Positions 43,729-52,438 of a stretch of DNA of 64,000 nucleotides are shown here, in pieces (within the stretch, counting starts at the first letter, position 1; each line of letters opens with the position of its first letter). Source of the stretch: Verrucomicrobiota bacterium (GTDB taxonomy: Bacteria > Verrucomicrobiota > Verrucomicrobiia > Chthoniobacterales > Xiphinematobacteraceae). The stretch covers positions 1-64,000 of the forward strand of contig JAHFTB010000004.1 of assembly GCA_023269545.1 (NCBI GenBank), given 5' to 3'. A program made the translations under genes and the position numbers. The notes beneath the pieces are model-generated. The model searched no databases. It saw only the letters and a list, made by a program, of their open reading frames with translations, and was not told the origin of the DNA.

Positions 43729-44256
43729 TTATGTAAAAATAGGATCTTCTATTTTTTCTATTAACGGAATAACTGACAGTTCGGCAAGGAGTTGCTGAAT
43801 GGTCGCTGTTTCGTTGGGAAGCACTCGTTCAGGGGAAAAATCTGCAAGGGGAGCTAGGACGAATCGGCGGTTTTTGAGACGTGGATGAGGAAGGCAAATG
43901 GGGCCGCCGGAAGGGATGACCTGAGAACCGACATAGAGAAGATCAAGGTCCAAAGGCCGTGGGGCATGGAACGGATGCGGACGCTGTCGCCCTGCGGCAG
44001 CTTCCAACTGCTGTAGTTCTGCCCATAAGGCTTCGACTTCCCCTTTCCATTCTATTTCCACTACAGCATTTAAGAAAGGCAGGGAACCAGGGGGACAGTC
44101 CACGGGTGAGGTGCGATAGATATGGGAACCTCGTATTAATTCCGGAGAGGTGGAGAGTTGGTGGAGCGCCTTTGCAGCGCGCCGCAGGTGAGACAAACTA
44201 TCCCCAAGATTAGATCCCAAAGCAATTCCTGCACGAAAATCATCAGAAGAGGACAT
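43729..44256 (-). CDS. folK: 2-amino-4-hydroxy-6-hydroxymethyldihydropteridine pyrophosphokinase
   Basis: A 175-residue folate biosynthesis kinase (HPPK). The N-terminal GIALGSNLGDSLSHLRRA, the middle FLNAVVEIEW, and the Asp pair in RPLDLDLLYVG with PHPRLKNRRFVLAPLADF are all family signatures. Between panB and dapB; spacing to dapB is 12 bp, so the cluster may be one operon. Confidence 0.94.
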   Translation of the reverse strand: MSSSDDFRAGIALGSNLGDSLSHLRRAAKALHQLSTSPELIRGSHIYRTSPVDCPPGSLPFLNAVVEIEWKGEVEALWAELQQLEAAAGRQRPHPFHAPRPLDLDLLYVGSQVIPSGGPICLPHPRLKNRRFVLAPLADFSPERVLPNETATIQQLLAELSVIPLIEKIEDPIFT

Positions 44257-44268
44257 GGAATAATTGGC

Positions 44269-45015
44269 TTAGCTGCGTAGGCTGAGTACGTCTTGCATAT
44301 CGTAGAATCCTGGTGGCTGCTGAAGAGCCCAGATCGCAGCGCGCAGCGACCCACGGGCGAAGGTGGAGCGACTAGAGGCTTTATGGGTCAGTTCAACACG
44401 TTCTCCCTCTCCAGCAAAGAGAACGGTATGGTCTCCGACCACATCACCGCCGCGAAGGGCATGCATTCCAATTTCGTCGGAAGGGCGGGCTCCAATCATT
44501 CCTTGCCGACCGTGACATACGTTCTTAGCCACCTGAAGAGAGCGCACTTCTGCCAAAACTTCAGCCAATCTACAGGCAGTCCCACTCGGGGCATCTTTTT
44601 TGTGGTGGTGATGCATTTCCACGATTTCCAAATCAAAGTCGGGACCAAGAATTTCTGCGGTTTTCCGTGTGAGCCAGAAAAGAGTATTCACGCCCACGCT
44701 GAAATTGGGTGCCAGGACGATGGGAATCGTTTTTGCATGGTCTATGATGGCTGTCCGCACAGCTTCGGTATGTCCGGTAGTACCGATGACGATGGGTTTA
44801 CCTGCCTGAGCGGAAGCTTCTACGAAAGAAAGAGTGGCATCTGGTTGGGTGAAATCAATTGTGACAGCACTTTGTGCCAGAGCTTCAGTAAAAGAATCCT
44901 TTGAAGCAATTTCTCCACTGATATGAAAACGAGCATCTTCTCGAGCGCAGGCAGAAACAGCCTGCCCCATGCGTCCGTGAGGACCAGTAATGAGGAGACG
45001 AATAGGGGAGCTCAT
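44269..45015 (-). CDS. dapB: 4-hydroxy-tetrahydrodipicolinate reductase
   Basis: A 248-residue enzyme of lysine and meso-diaminopimelate synthesis. Start at 45015 (MSSPIRLLITGPHGRMG) overlaps the dapA stop as ATGA; an in-frame upstream ATG (45069) would run into dapA. The Rossmann motif GPHGRMG is at 11-17 and the catalytic IVEMHHHHKKDAPSGTA gives His136 and Lys140. Coupled to dapA, the preceding step. Confidence 0.95.
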   Translation of the reverse strand: MSSPIRLLITGPHGRMGQAVSACAREDARFHISGEIASKDSFTEALAQSAVTIDFTQPDATLSFVEASAQAGKPIVIGTTGHTEAVRTAIIDHAKTIPIVLAPNFSVGVNTLFWLTRKTAEILGPDFDLEIVEMHHHHKKDAPSGTACRLAEVLAEVRSLQVAKNVCHGRQGMIGARPSDEIGMHALRGGDVVGDHTVLFAGEGERVELTHKASSRSTFARGSLRAAIWALQQPPGFYDMQDVLSLRS

Positions 45016-45908
45016 TGAGGAGGTAAAGGCGATAAAATTCCAATAGCCTCCATGGCGCTGCGCACACATGCTTGACTGGATTTGGAAAGTTCACACAGGG
45101 GCAGGCGAACTTCTGCGGAACTTATTCCGAGAAGCGAGAGGGCATATTTGACCGGGACAGGATTGGTTTCCACAAAGAGGCTTTTGAAAAAAGAATAGTA
45201 TTTGAGATGAAATTCAAGAGCGACATCCGATTTTCCGACATTCCAGGCTTTCACAAATTGAGTAATTTCCTGAGGAATCACATTCGAGGCTACGCTGATC
45301 ACACCTTGGCCGCCTACCGCTAGGAAGGGCAGTGTGAGCGAATCATCTCCGGATAAGAGAGAAAAAGAGGCCGGTAATTTGGTACGCAACTGGCTAATCC
45401 GTTCTACATTTCCACCGGCTTCTTTTAGTGCCACAATGTTGGGACAGTCGGCTGCGAGTCGGACTACGGTATCCACGTGGATTTCTGTACCGCATCGTCC
45501 TGGAATACTATAGAGGAGCAAGGGTAAGAGGGTAGAACGAGCAATTTCTCGGTAATGTTGATAAAGTCCCTCTTGAGAGGGTTTATTATAGTACGGAGCG
45601 ACTAGGAGTGCCGCATTGGCGCCAAGTTTTTCAGCTTCTTGGGTCAGGTGTATGGCTTCCGCTGTGGAGTTAGAGCCAGTACCGGCGATGACCTGGATGC
45701 TACCTTGCGCTAGTTCGACTGCAAGGCGGATGACCTCGGTATGTTCCTCTGTAGTCAGAGTGGGAGATTCCCCCGTAGTTCCGACTGGAACAATGCCATC
45801 CACTCCGCTCGCGATTTGTTTCTCGACGATTTGACGATAGGCCACGGTATCGAATGTTCCATTGCGGAAGGGGGTGATGAGAGCGGTATAGGTTCCGGCG
45901 AATTTCAT
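45012..45908 (-). CDS. dapA: 4-hydroxy-tetrahydrodipicolinate synthase
   Basis: A 298-residue TIM-barrel aldolase condensing pyruvate with aspartate semialdehyde. Active-site features: GTTGESPT (43-50), Tyr133 in LLYSIPGRCG and Schiff-base Lys162 in VALKEAGGN. The allosteric lysine site residues cannot be judged with confidence. Translationally coupled to dapB by ATGA. Confidence 0.96.
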   Translation of the reverse strand: MKFAGTYTALITPFRNGTFDTVAYRQIVEKQIASGVDGIVPVGTTGESPTLTTEEHTEVIRLAVELAQGSIQVIAGTGSNSTAEAIHLTQEAEKLGANAALLVAPYYNKPSQEGLYQHYREIARSTLLPLLLYSIPGRCGTEIHVDTVVRLAADCPNIVALKEAGGNVERISQLRTKLPASFSLLSGDDSLTLPFLAVGGQGVISVASNVIPQEITQFVKAWNVGKSDVALEFHLKYYSFFKSLFVETNPVPVKYALSLLGISSAEVRLPLCELSKSSQACVRSAMEAIGILSPLPPQ

Positions 45909-45932
45909 AAAATAGAGCAGGTAGGGTATTTT

Positions 45933-46748
45933 TTAGGCATGTATTTCAATTTCTCCATCAAAAACGAAGTCAGCTGGACCCAGCATCCGTACATTTCGAA
46001 AATGAGGAGAATTTTCGAAGGAAACTTTCAGGGTGTCTCCACCCCGTACGGTGACACGAAGCGGGGAGGGGGAGGCGCTCCGCAGATGATAGAGAAGAGC
46101 ACATGCGACAATGCCGGTGCCGCAGGCCAGGGTTTCAGCTTCCACTCCTCGTTCATAAGTCCGGACGCACAGATGATCAGCAGAGAGCACCTGTACAAAA
46201 TTGACATTTGTTCCACGCGGCGTAAATGCAGTGTGATAACGCAGTTCTGCTCCGCGGCGGTGAACATCCACTTTCTCTATTTCTTCCACAAATACCACTG
46301 TGTGAGGTACCCCTGTGTTGAGAAAATGTACTTCCTCGGGGCCTCCTTCCAATTGAAGAACTGTGGGCGGCCGATAATCCATGGGATTAATCATCTGAAT
46401 TTCGACATTTTCTCCAAGTAACGTTCCACGAATGACACCGGCTGCCGTTTCGACGGAAAGTGAGTTCTGTTTGCCGCCGGAAATGCGATGAGCATAGCGA
46501 GTGAAGCAACGCGTGCCATTTCCACACATTTCCGCTTCCTGGCCATCGTTATTATAGTACCGCATGCGGTAGTCTTCGCCTTTTGTGGCTGGTTCCACAA
46601 GGAGTAGTCCATCTGCTCCCACTCCACGATGACGGTCACAAAGCCAGGCGATTTGGGAAGCAGTCAAGCGAATCTGGCCTTCCCGATTGTCCATCATGAT
46701 AAAATCGTTGCCGGCACCACTCATTTTCGTAAAAGGTAATTTCATCAC
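45933..46748 (-). CDS. dapF: Diaminopimelate epimerase
   Basis: A 271-residue PLP-independent epimerase converting LL- to meso-diaminopimelate for peptidoglycan and lysine. Both catalytic cysteines are present: Cys75 in MCGNGTRCF and Cys209 in LACGTGIVAC, each in its half of the pseudo-symmetric fold. The N terminus KMSGAGNDFIMMDN is canonical. Presence of dapA, dapB and dapF together supports a meso-DAP cell wall. It lies 24 bp upstream of dapA. Confidence 0.96.
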   Translation of the reverse strand: MMKLPFTKMSGAGNDFIMMDNREGQIRLTASQIAWLCDRHRGVGADGLLLVEPATKGEDYRMRYYNNDGQEAEMCGNGTRCFTRYAHRISGGKQNSLSVETAAGVIRGTLLGENVEIQMINPMDYRPPTVLQLEGGPEEVHFLNTGVPHTVVFVEEIEKVDVHRRGAELRYHTAFTPRGTNVNFVQVLSADHLCVRTYERGVEAETLACGTGIVACALLYHLRSASPSPLRVTVRGGDTLKVSFENSPHFRNVRMLGPADFVFDGEIEIHA

Positions 46749-46766
46749 ATAGGTATAAGCGCCAAT

Positions 46767-47612
46767 TTATGCTTCTCGAGTAGCTTCTACAAGCGGGCGC
46801 ACAAATTCTTCAACTTTCGAAATGAGTTGAGCGGAATAAGAATGTTCGGCAATGCGTCGTACTAAGGCACTCCCCACTACCACTGCATCCGCTTTCGCTG
46901 CCACAGTTTTTACCTGATCGGGGGTGGAAATGCCAAAACCAACCGCGATAGGCAAAGAAGTAAATTCCCGAATCCTACGGACTTGGTCACCAATAGTTGC
47001 GGATAACTGAGTTTTTCTTCCAGTAACCCCCTCGTAAGAAACATAATATACAAATCCCTGTGCGGCTTCAACAATGGGAGCAATTCGAGCTTCAGTAGTT
47101 GTCGGAGTGATCAATTGAATGGTTTGCAAGGGACTCTTCATGGCGAGGTCCTCATGGAAAGGAATTTCCTGGGGTGGCAAATCTAAAATGAGTAGTCCAT
47201 CAGCTCCCGCGGAAGCAGCATCCGCGAGAAATTTCTTAAAACCGTAAGAATAAATAGGATTGAGATAAGTGAAAAGGACGACAGGAAAAGAGGATTCACG
47301 ACGTAAGCGATGCACTATTTCCAGAATTTTTTCCACATTCGCGCCAGCTGTCAGAGCGCGCTCAGAAGCTGCTTGAATAGTGGGACCGTCCGCCCCGGGG
47401 TCCGAAAAGGGAATCCCTAACTCTAGGATATCCACCCCTGTTCGCTCCAGAGTAAGAATGAGTTCCAGAGTTTTTGTAAGCGAGGGATCGCCTGCGGTGA
47501 TGTAGGTAATTAAGCCCTTTTTTTTCTGAGAACGGAGCCGAGAAAATGTGGCATCGATTCGTGAACCTGTGCGGGCTTCAGGAGAAATGGGAATAGATGG
47601 AGAATGTGCCAT
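46767..47612 (-). CDS. trpA: Tryptophan synthase alpha subunit
   Basis: A 281-residue (from Met at 47612; the frame is open to 47654) TIM-barrel subunit that cleaves indole-3-glycerol phosphate. Active-site Glu and Asp are in ILELGIPFSDPGADGPTIQ and the loop-6-like YYVSYEGVTG and VGFGISTPDQV are present. A basic N-terminal stretch before RIDATFSRL is longer than usual. No trpB nearby. It is divergent from the GH1 gene with a 64-bp gap and is the first gene of the trpA-dapF-dapA-dapB-folK-panB run. Confidence 0.94.
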   Translation of the reverse strand: MAHSPSIPISPEARTGSRIDATFSRLRSQKKKGLITYITAGDPSLTKTLELILTLERTGVDILELGIPFSDPGADGPTIQAASERALTAGANVEKILEIVHRLRRESSFPVVLFTYLNPIYSYGFKKFLADAASAGADGLLILDLPPQEIPFHEDLAMKSPLQTIQLITPTTTEARIAPIVEAAQGFVYYVSYEGVTGRKTQLSATIGDQVRRIREFTSLPIAVGFGISTPDQVKTVAAKADAVVVGSALVRRIAEHSYSAQLISKVEEFVRPLVEATREA

Positions 47613-47675
47613 GAAAAGGGCAGCGAACTGCATCAATCCATGGTTGTCAAGCACTCCACCTTCTCATAAAGCTAT

Positions 47676-49070
47676 ATGTTTATGAAGGTCATTGCCCCTC
47701 TTATTTTTGTCCTTCTTTGGAGCTTAGTGGGTTGCGTCTCTTTGCCGCCTGCGCCTCATATCACGCCAGCTCAACGTGCTCATTGGGCGAAGGTGAAAAC
47801 AGGAAAATTTGCCTGGGGGATTGCAGCCAGTAGTTATCAGTATGAGGATCCGGCCGTAGTTCCCTCGGATAAAATGTATTTTCAAACGGATTGGGATACG
47901 CTGATTCAATCGCGCAAGGCTCCTCCCAAAGGGAATGCCGATTATAGTTGGTCACTTTGGCAAAAGGATCTGAAGGTTCTGAAGGAGATCAAACCGACCC
48001 ATTATCGACTTAGTGTGGAATGGGCGCGAATTGAGCCTCAACCCGGGGTTTACAACGAAGAGGCTATTCGAAATTATGTAAAACGGGTTCGCCAACTAAA
48101 AGCCGCAGGGATTGAGCCAGTCGTATGCCTTTGGCATTTTACGTTTCCCCAATGGCTTTACAATTCTCGTCATCCGACTGAATCCAATTGGCTGCACCCA
48201 TTGGTGGATTCCCATTGGCGCGTATTTGTTACCAAGATGGTCCGTGCTTTTGGATCCGATGTGCGATTTTACATGCCACAAAATGAACCCAATGGTCAAT
48301 TAACCACTGCTTATATCGGTGGGTTATGGCCACCAGCTCGCACACTGGATTACAAGACATATTACCGTGCTTTGGATGCGAGTGTACGACAATTTCGGGA
48401 GTGTGCGGCAATCATTCGTTCCCTCCGAAAAGATGCCATTATTATTGCTGTGGAAGCCTTTCCTTGGTGGGAGCGTGGACTTTTTGATCCTGGAAATTTT
48501 TTCTATAATTCCATGCAGCGATTTAATTTGGAGCACCCGGACAGAATCTATGATGTCTGTGATGTCATGGGAATTAATTATTACTATAGTCGGGTTGTGG
48601 ATCCTATTTCTTTCACTGCATTAAAACAGAACGGCCCTTGTTACTCCTCCATGGGGTGGCGTATTAATCCGAAAGCCCTTTACAAGGATATTCAATTGAT
48701 TGCGAACCGTTATGGGAAGCCCATCATCATCACTGAAAACGGGATTGCGACAAATTGTGATGCAAAACGTATACAATATATTTGTAACCATGTTGCCATG
48801 GTGAAGCTTGCTAGAAGGAATGGCTATGATGTTCGCGGATATTACGTATGGTCATTAGCAGATAACTATGAATGGCATTATGGATATAAGGCAAAATTTG
48901 GACTCTGTGCTGTAAGCCCCTACACCATGAATCGCTTGCCACGTCCCTCCGCTTTCTATTTTAGGGATCTCGCTGCGGGATGCTCTTCAACATCTTCTCG
49001 AAAATTTTCCTCTATCCATCGTTGTCTGTCTACAAAATATACTGAGGGAAACAGTATCATATCGATGTAA
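47676..49070 (+). CDS. Glycoside hydrolase family 1 lipoprotein (beta-glucosidase-like)
   Basis: A 464-residue retaining glycosidase. A lipobox (WSLVGC, Cys20) suggests a lipid-anchored periplasmic or surface enzyme. The GH1 barrel has FAWGIAASSYQYE, YRLSVEWARIEP, the acid/base Glu204 in PQNEPNG and the nucleophile Glu354 in IITENGIA. The sequence YGKPIIITENG and NYEWHYGYKAKFGL near the end are typical of GH1 enzymes acting on beta-glycosides. Lipoprotein GH1 enzymes are uncommon. Substrate unknown. It is divergent from trpA. Confidence 0.92.
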   Translation: MFMKVIAPLIFVLLWSLVGCVSLPPAPHITPAQRAHWAKVKTGKFAWGIAASSYQYEDPAVVPSDKMYFQTDWDTLIQSRKAPPKGNADYSWSLWQKDLKVLKEIKPTHYRLSVEWARIEPQPGVYNEEAIRNYVKRVRQLKAAGIEPVVCLWHFTFPQWLYNSRHPTESNWLHPLVDSHWRVFVTKMVRAFGSDVRFYMPQNEPNGQLTTAYIGGLWPPARTLDYKTYYRALDASVRQFRECAAIIRSLRKDAIIIAVEAFPWWERGLFDPGNFFYNSMQRFNLEHPDRIYDVCDVMGINYYYSRVVDPISFTALKQNGPCYSSMGWRINPKALYKDIQLIANRYGKPIIITENGIATNCDAKRIQYICNHVAMVKLARRNGYDVRGYYVWSLADNYEWHYGYKAKFGLCAVSPYTMNRLPRPSAFYFRDLAAGCSSTSSRKFSSIHRCLSTKYTEGNSIISM

Positions 49071-49134
49071 AGAGAGTTTTTCCTCACAAGGACTCATCAG
49101 AACTCGAATCCGTAAATCACTGCAAATAGTGGGG

Positions 49135-49392
49135 CTAGTGCCAGTATTCGGGAGAAAATGATCTGCGGACCTCATTATATCCGCATAAATCTATCGAAAA
49201 ATAGGTGTTGGAAATTCCGGTGCGATTATTTTCAATCAAAATTGAAGAAGCTACTTTAGAAATAAGTCTTTGCTCTTTTAAATAGGGATAATACTCACAA
49301 TATGGAACCTTATCTGTTCCCGAGAGAGCCAGCACGGTGCTCTCTACCCCCAAATGACGCAAGCCAAGATGTAAATTGTAAATTTTTAGACG
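49135..49392 (-). pseudogene. Remnant of a family 4-type glycosyltransferase N terminus
   Basis: A frame open from 49392 to 49135 on the minus strand, without a start codon and preceded by TAG at 49393-49395, reads KIYNLHLGLRHLGVESTVLA, then CEYYPYLKEQRLI and ENNRTGISNTYFSIDLCGY. The LHxGLRxLGVxS and NRTxISNTYFS motifs are those found at the N terminus of many polysaccharide glycosyltransferases. The catalytic C-terminal domain is gone. No other polysaccharide gene is near. It lies just downstream (opposite strand) of the GH1 gene. Confidence 0.7.
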
Positions 49393-49650
49393 CTAACTGC
49401 GCACCTCTCTCTCTAATTCGGGTAGAAATGTGAACGATTTTTCACGGTTTCATGACAAATGGTGTACTAGGTTGCATTGAAATTAAAGTACCCAATATGG
49501 TAGGGCCGCTTATAAAAAGCACACATTTTATAGAGACGCTGCGATATTACTGGCAATGGCAAAAAAAGCGTAATTCCATATATTCTTGTTGAGAGCAACA
49601 CCTCTGATTTCGGTTTATGCCTTACGCTTCGTTCTCCGCTTTCTACGGAG
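49393..49650. other. Intergenic stretch with no recognisable feature
   Basis: About 260 bases between the glycosyltransferase remnant and copy D of the repeat. Short frames only. A weak A/T-rich promoter-like stretch may exist, but nothing convincing. Confidence 0.4.
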
Positions 49651-49740
49651 CGATAGCAAAACCGGTATAAAATGAGCATGAATTTGCCTCGCACGGGCTA
49701 GAAATTTTGCTCGATATATAGCGAAATTCCTATAAGATAA
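49651..49740 (+). repeat. Dispersed palindromic repeat, copy D (long form)
   Basis: Starts CGATAGCAAAACCGGTATAA, continues AATGAGCATGAATTTGCC and, after about 25 bases, ends with TATAGCGAAATTCCTATAAG. It thus holds both the GTATAAAATGAGCATGAATTT block shared with B and C and a second, inverted half like the one at 12528-12544 and 23832-23848. It is the most complete copy and suggests the element has two palindromic ends. Confidence 0.75.
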
Positions 49741-49889
49741 ATTTGAGATTGCCGTTATTGTAGCTTGCCGAAGGCTGCGCACGTAGACCTCACAACCTAA
49801 AAAAGCTGTGAATTCTCCAAAGAACTGAATGGATCACGCGCGATGCTCTCCTGAAAGAAAGCCCAGTTCCTGGGCAGACCTCACAGCCT

Positions 49890-50624
49890 ATGAATGCTAC
49901 TAATACAAAATTGCTCGTCGTAATCACAGGAGCCAGTTCCGGAATTGGACAAGCCACAGCGAAGCTGCTTGCCCAACAGGGCCATCCGCTTTTGCTCCTT
50001 GCTCGGCGGATGGAACCTATGGAGGCCCTGAAATTGCCAAACGCGCTTTGCCGTGTACTGGACATAACGGATCGAAAGGCTTTTGAAGCAGCGGTTAAGG
50101 AGGCGGAAGAAAAGTTCGGTCCCGTAGACGCCATTGTGAATAATGCCGGAATCATGCTTCTTGGTGAAATTGCGCAGCAAGACCCCACACAGTGGGACCA
50201 AATGATCGATGTGAATATCAAAGGTCTCCTTAATGGAGTTTATAGTGTCACATCTGGCATGGTTCAGCGGCAACACGGGACCATTATTAATGTGAGCTCG
50301 GTAGCCGGAAGAAAATTCTTTCCAAAACATGTAGCTTATACGGCAACAAAATTTGCCGTTCATGGTCTTTCCGAAAACCTGCGTGAGGAGCTTTCGGGAT
50401 ATGGCATACGGGTGATCACCATTGCTCCAGGCGCCACGGAAACCGCACTCCTGAGTCACACCACGGACGAGTCAATCAAGAGCGATTATCAAAATTGGAA
50501 ACAGACTATGGGGGGGGTACTTTCTTCCGAAAATGTCGCAAATGCAATCAGCTACGCCTACCATCAGCCGCAGAATGTTTGCATCCGAGAGATTGTTTTA
50601 GCTGCTACGCGCCAAGGGCCCTAA
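49890..50624 (+). CDS. Short-chain dehydrogenase/reductase (SDR)
   Basis: A 244-residue classical SDR. Cofactor loop TGASSGIGQATAK at 14-26, NNAGIM at about 87-92, catalytic Ser in INVSSVAG and YTATK (Tyr-x-x-x-Lys) at about 151-155. The C terminus resembles enzymes of the YdfG/serine-dehydrogenase-like group, with NADP preference suggested by LLARR after the second strand. Substrate unknown. It is convergent with the Fur-family gene. Confidence 0.93.
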   Translation: MNATNTKLLVVITGASSGIGQATAKLLAQQGHPLLLLARRMEPMEALKLPNALCRVLDITDRKAFEAAVKEAEEKFGPVDAIVNNAGIMLLGEIAQQDPTQWDQMIDVNIKGLLNGVYSVTSGMVQRQHGTIINVSSVAGRKFFPKHVAYTATKFAVHGLSENLREELSGYGIRVITIAPGATETALLSHTTDESIKSDYQNWKQTMGGVLSSENVANAISYAYHQPQNVCIREIVLAATRQGP

Positions 50625-50668
50625 ATTCGAATCTACCCAAGGACTGGGATCATTTTTGTCCAGTTCCG

Positions 50669-51151
50669 TTATGTTTCCTGTTCTCGTCGCCTGAGACAAT
50701 TTCCATGCAACCTTAATTCATCGCAATGTCCCTTAATTCGCAGCATTTTATTTGCTGGAGAGAATCCTAGTCGACGGGAGATGCAATTCTCCAGCAACTC
50801 TATATTCGTATCTTCAAATTCAATAATTTTTTCGCAGTCCACACAAATCATGTGGTGATGAGTCGGGTGCTCTACGAATTTCGGATCATAATATTGGATA
50901 CCATCTCCAAGGTCGAGTTCACGAAGAAGTCCGCTTTCGAGCAACAGTGGCAGATTCCGATAGACCGTTGCCCTTGAAACTGAAGGGTCAATTGCCTGTG
51001 CCATATGCAACAGACCTTCCGCGCTGAAATATTCTTGGGTCGAAAATGCCGCCGCGATAATGGCATTCCGCTGAGAAGTTTGGCGCAATCCCTTGCCTAT
51101 AAAAAAGTTGCGCGCAGCAGTGCATACTTTTTCGTAATTTTCAACGTCCAT
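50669..51151 (-). CDS. Fur-family metalloregulator
   Basis: A 160-residue winged-helix repressor. The DNA-binding helix region is SRATVYRNLPLLLESGLL, and the metal site has HPTHHHMICVDCEKI with one CxxC zinc motif and a His cluster; the second structural CxxC of E. coli Fur is not evident (only one Cys in LRLHGNC), so the structural zinc site may be incomplete. The sequence could be Fur, PerR or Zur; no diagnostic residue pattern decides. A Dps gene and metal exporters elsewhere in the window are plausible targets, though no Fur box was seen. Confidence 0.88.
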   Translation of the reverse strand: MDVENYEKVCTAARNFFIGKGLRQTSQRNAIIAAAFSTQEYFSAEGLLHMAQAIDPSVSRATVYRNLPLLLESGLLRELDLGDGIQYYDPKFVEHPTHHHMICVDCEKIIEFEDTNIELLENCISRRLGFSPANKMLRIKGHCDELRLHGNCLRRREQET

Positions 51152-51314
51152 GGAGAAAGCCTATGATGAAGCGGGTGGAAATCAAGAAAGCGAACGTCTG
51201 GGGGTTATAAAAAAGAAGATATTTTGAGAACGATGGTGTTTTATTGCTTTCCACTTTTGCTATCTCTGATTTCTCACTATTTGCTGAATTCAGCCCTAAT
51301 TCAAGGCTGCGCGT

Positions 51315-52421
51315 TTACCTAATCCATCCCCAGCGAGCACTAAAGGGCCAGAGGATAAAGGAAGCTCGGCCCACGACATTCTTTTGAGGGACGATTCCCC
51401 AGTCTCGGCTATCGCTGGAGTTGTAACTATTGTCGCCCAAAGCAAAATAAGTTTCGGATGGCACCCTAAAGGTATCTTCGGGAATGGAGAGATAGGAAAA
51501 CAAAGCCATGTTTGAATAACCACGATAACCGTTTTTACAGCTCATGACCCGCAAGAAGCCCGATTCGGTGGCCACTCGCCCATTAATAACGAGGAGAGGG
51601 GAATCAATACGAAGCTTATCTTCGGGGACTCCTGCTAAACGCTTAATATAATGTTCGGAATCTACTCCGACCGGAAGATTGGCTTGAATTTTCGGAATAT
51701 TATTTGTTTTGAAAACAAATACCTGGCCTCTCTTTGGTGGAACAAAGTTATAGCTAAATTTATCCACAAACAGTTGATCACCAGAGGTGACCGAACCCCG
51801 GACAATAGGTTCTCCCACGCTGTAGGAACGGCCTTCCCGAACCCCGAAATAAGAATAGATCGTCGCTATCGGAGCAAAGACCCAATAAGTATTCCGTGTA
51901 CAGGTAATACGCGTAAAAGTGAAAAAATTCAGATAGGGGCGTTCTTCCATGTGAAGAACTGTTTCATCCGACTTGGCCACCACGTTCAGATAAGAACGTC
52001 CCAAAGTGACAAAGTCAAATACACGCCGAATTGGATTGGGAGTGGGAGCGCTAGAGGGCTTGCCGACAATTCCAAAAAGAGTCGGTTGCATGGATCCACT
52101 GGGAATTTTAAAAGGTTGAAGAAAATAGGCTCTAATTCCTGCCGCAAGAATAATCGCAACTAAGAGGACCTCTACATTTTCCCGCCAAACTGCATGGCTT
52201 CGCTGGGGCACCACTTGAATTGCGCACGTTTCCAAAGCTTGCATGGTGGCGGCAACCCGGACCCGATTTCGCTGGTGAATGGCGTCTTGGAGATTCCGGA
52301 TACCATCTTTCAACCTATCCGATTCTTGAGTGGTAAGAACATCTTTCCGATAACGAAGAACTTTGCGAGCGCCATGTAGGAAGTATTTGGCTTCCTTAAT
52401 ATAACGAGGAGAAAAAAACAT
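51315..52421 (-). CDS. lepB: Signal peptidase I
   Basis: A 368-residue membrane protease that removes signal peptides. Start at 52421 (MFFSPRYIKEAKYF) is chosen; a longer open frame to 52571 would overlap lepA by 130 bp. One transmembrane segment (about 84-100) precedes the catalytic Ser110 in PSGSMQPTL; Lys260 lies in EHYIKRLAGVPEDKL and the C-terminal FALGDNSYNSSDSRDWG is canonical. A long insert between the Ser and Lys regions (about 120-210) and an N-terminal cytoplasmic extension of about 80 residues are larger than in E. coli. It follows lepA closely, as in many genomes. Confidence 0.93.
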   Translation of the reverse strand: MFFSPRYIKEAKYFLHGARKVLRYRKDVLTTQESDRLKDGIRNLQDAIHQRNRVRVAATMQALETCAIQVVPQRSHAVWRENVEVLLVAIILAAGIRAYFLQPFKIPSGSMQPTLFGIVGKPSSAPTPNPIRRVFDFVTLGRSYLNVVAKSDETVLHMEERPYLNFFTFTRITCTRNTYWVFAPIATIYSYFGVREGRSYSVGEPIVRGSVTSGDQLFVDKFSYNFVPPKRGQVFVFKTNNIPKIQANLPVGVDSEHYIKRLAGVPEDKLRIDSPLLVINGRVATESGFLRVMSCKNGYRGYSNMALFSYLSIPEDTFRVPSETYFALGDNSYNSSDSRDWGIVPQKNVVGRASFILWPFSARWGWIR

Positions 52422-52438
52422 AGGGCAGGCTACCGGTT

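Noticed and set aside
49467-49694. 75-codon minus-strand frame upstream of copy D
   Set aside because: It runs through the repeat copy, has no motif and is preceded by no start signal.
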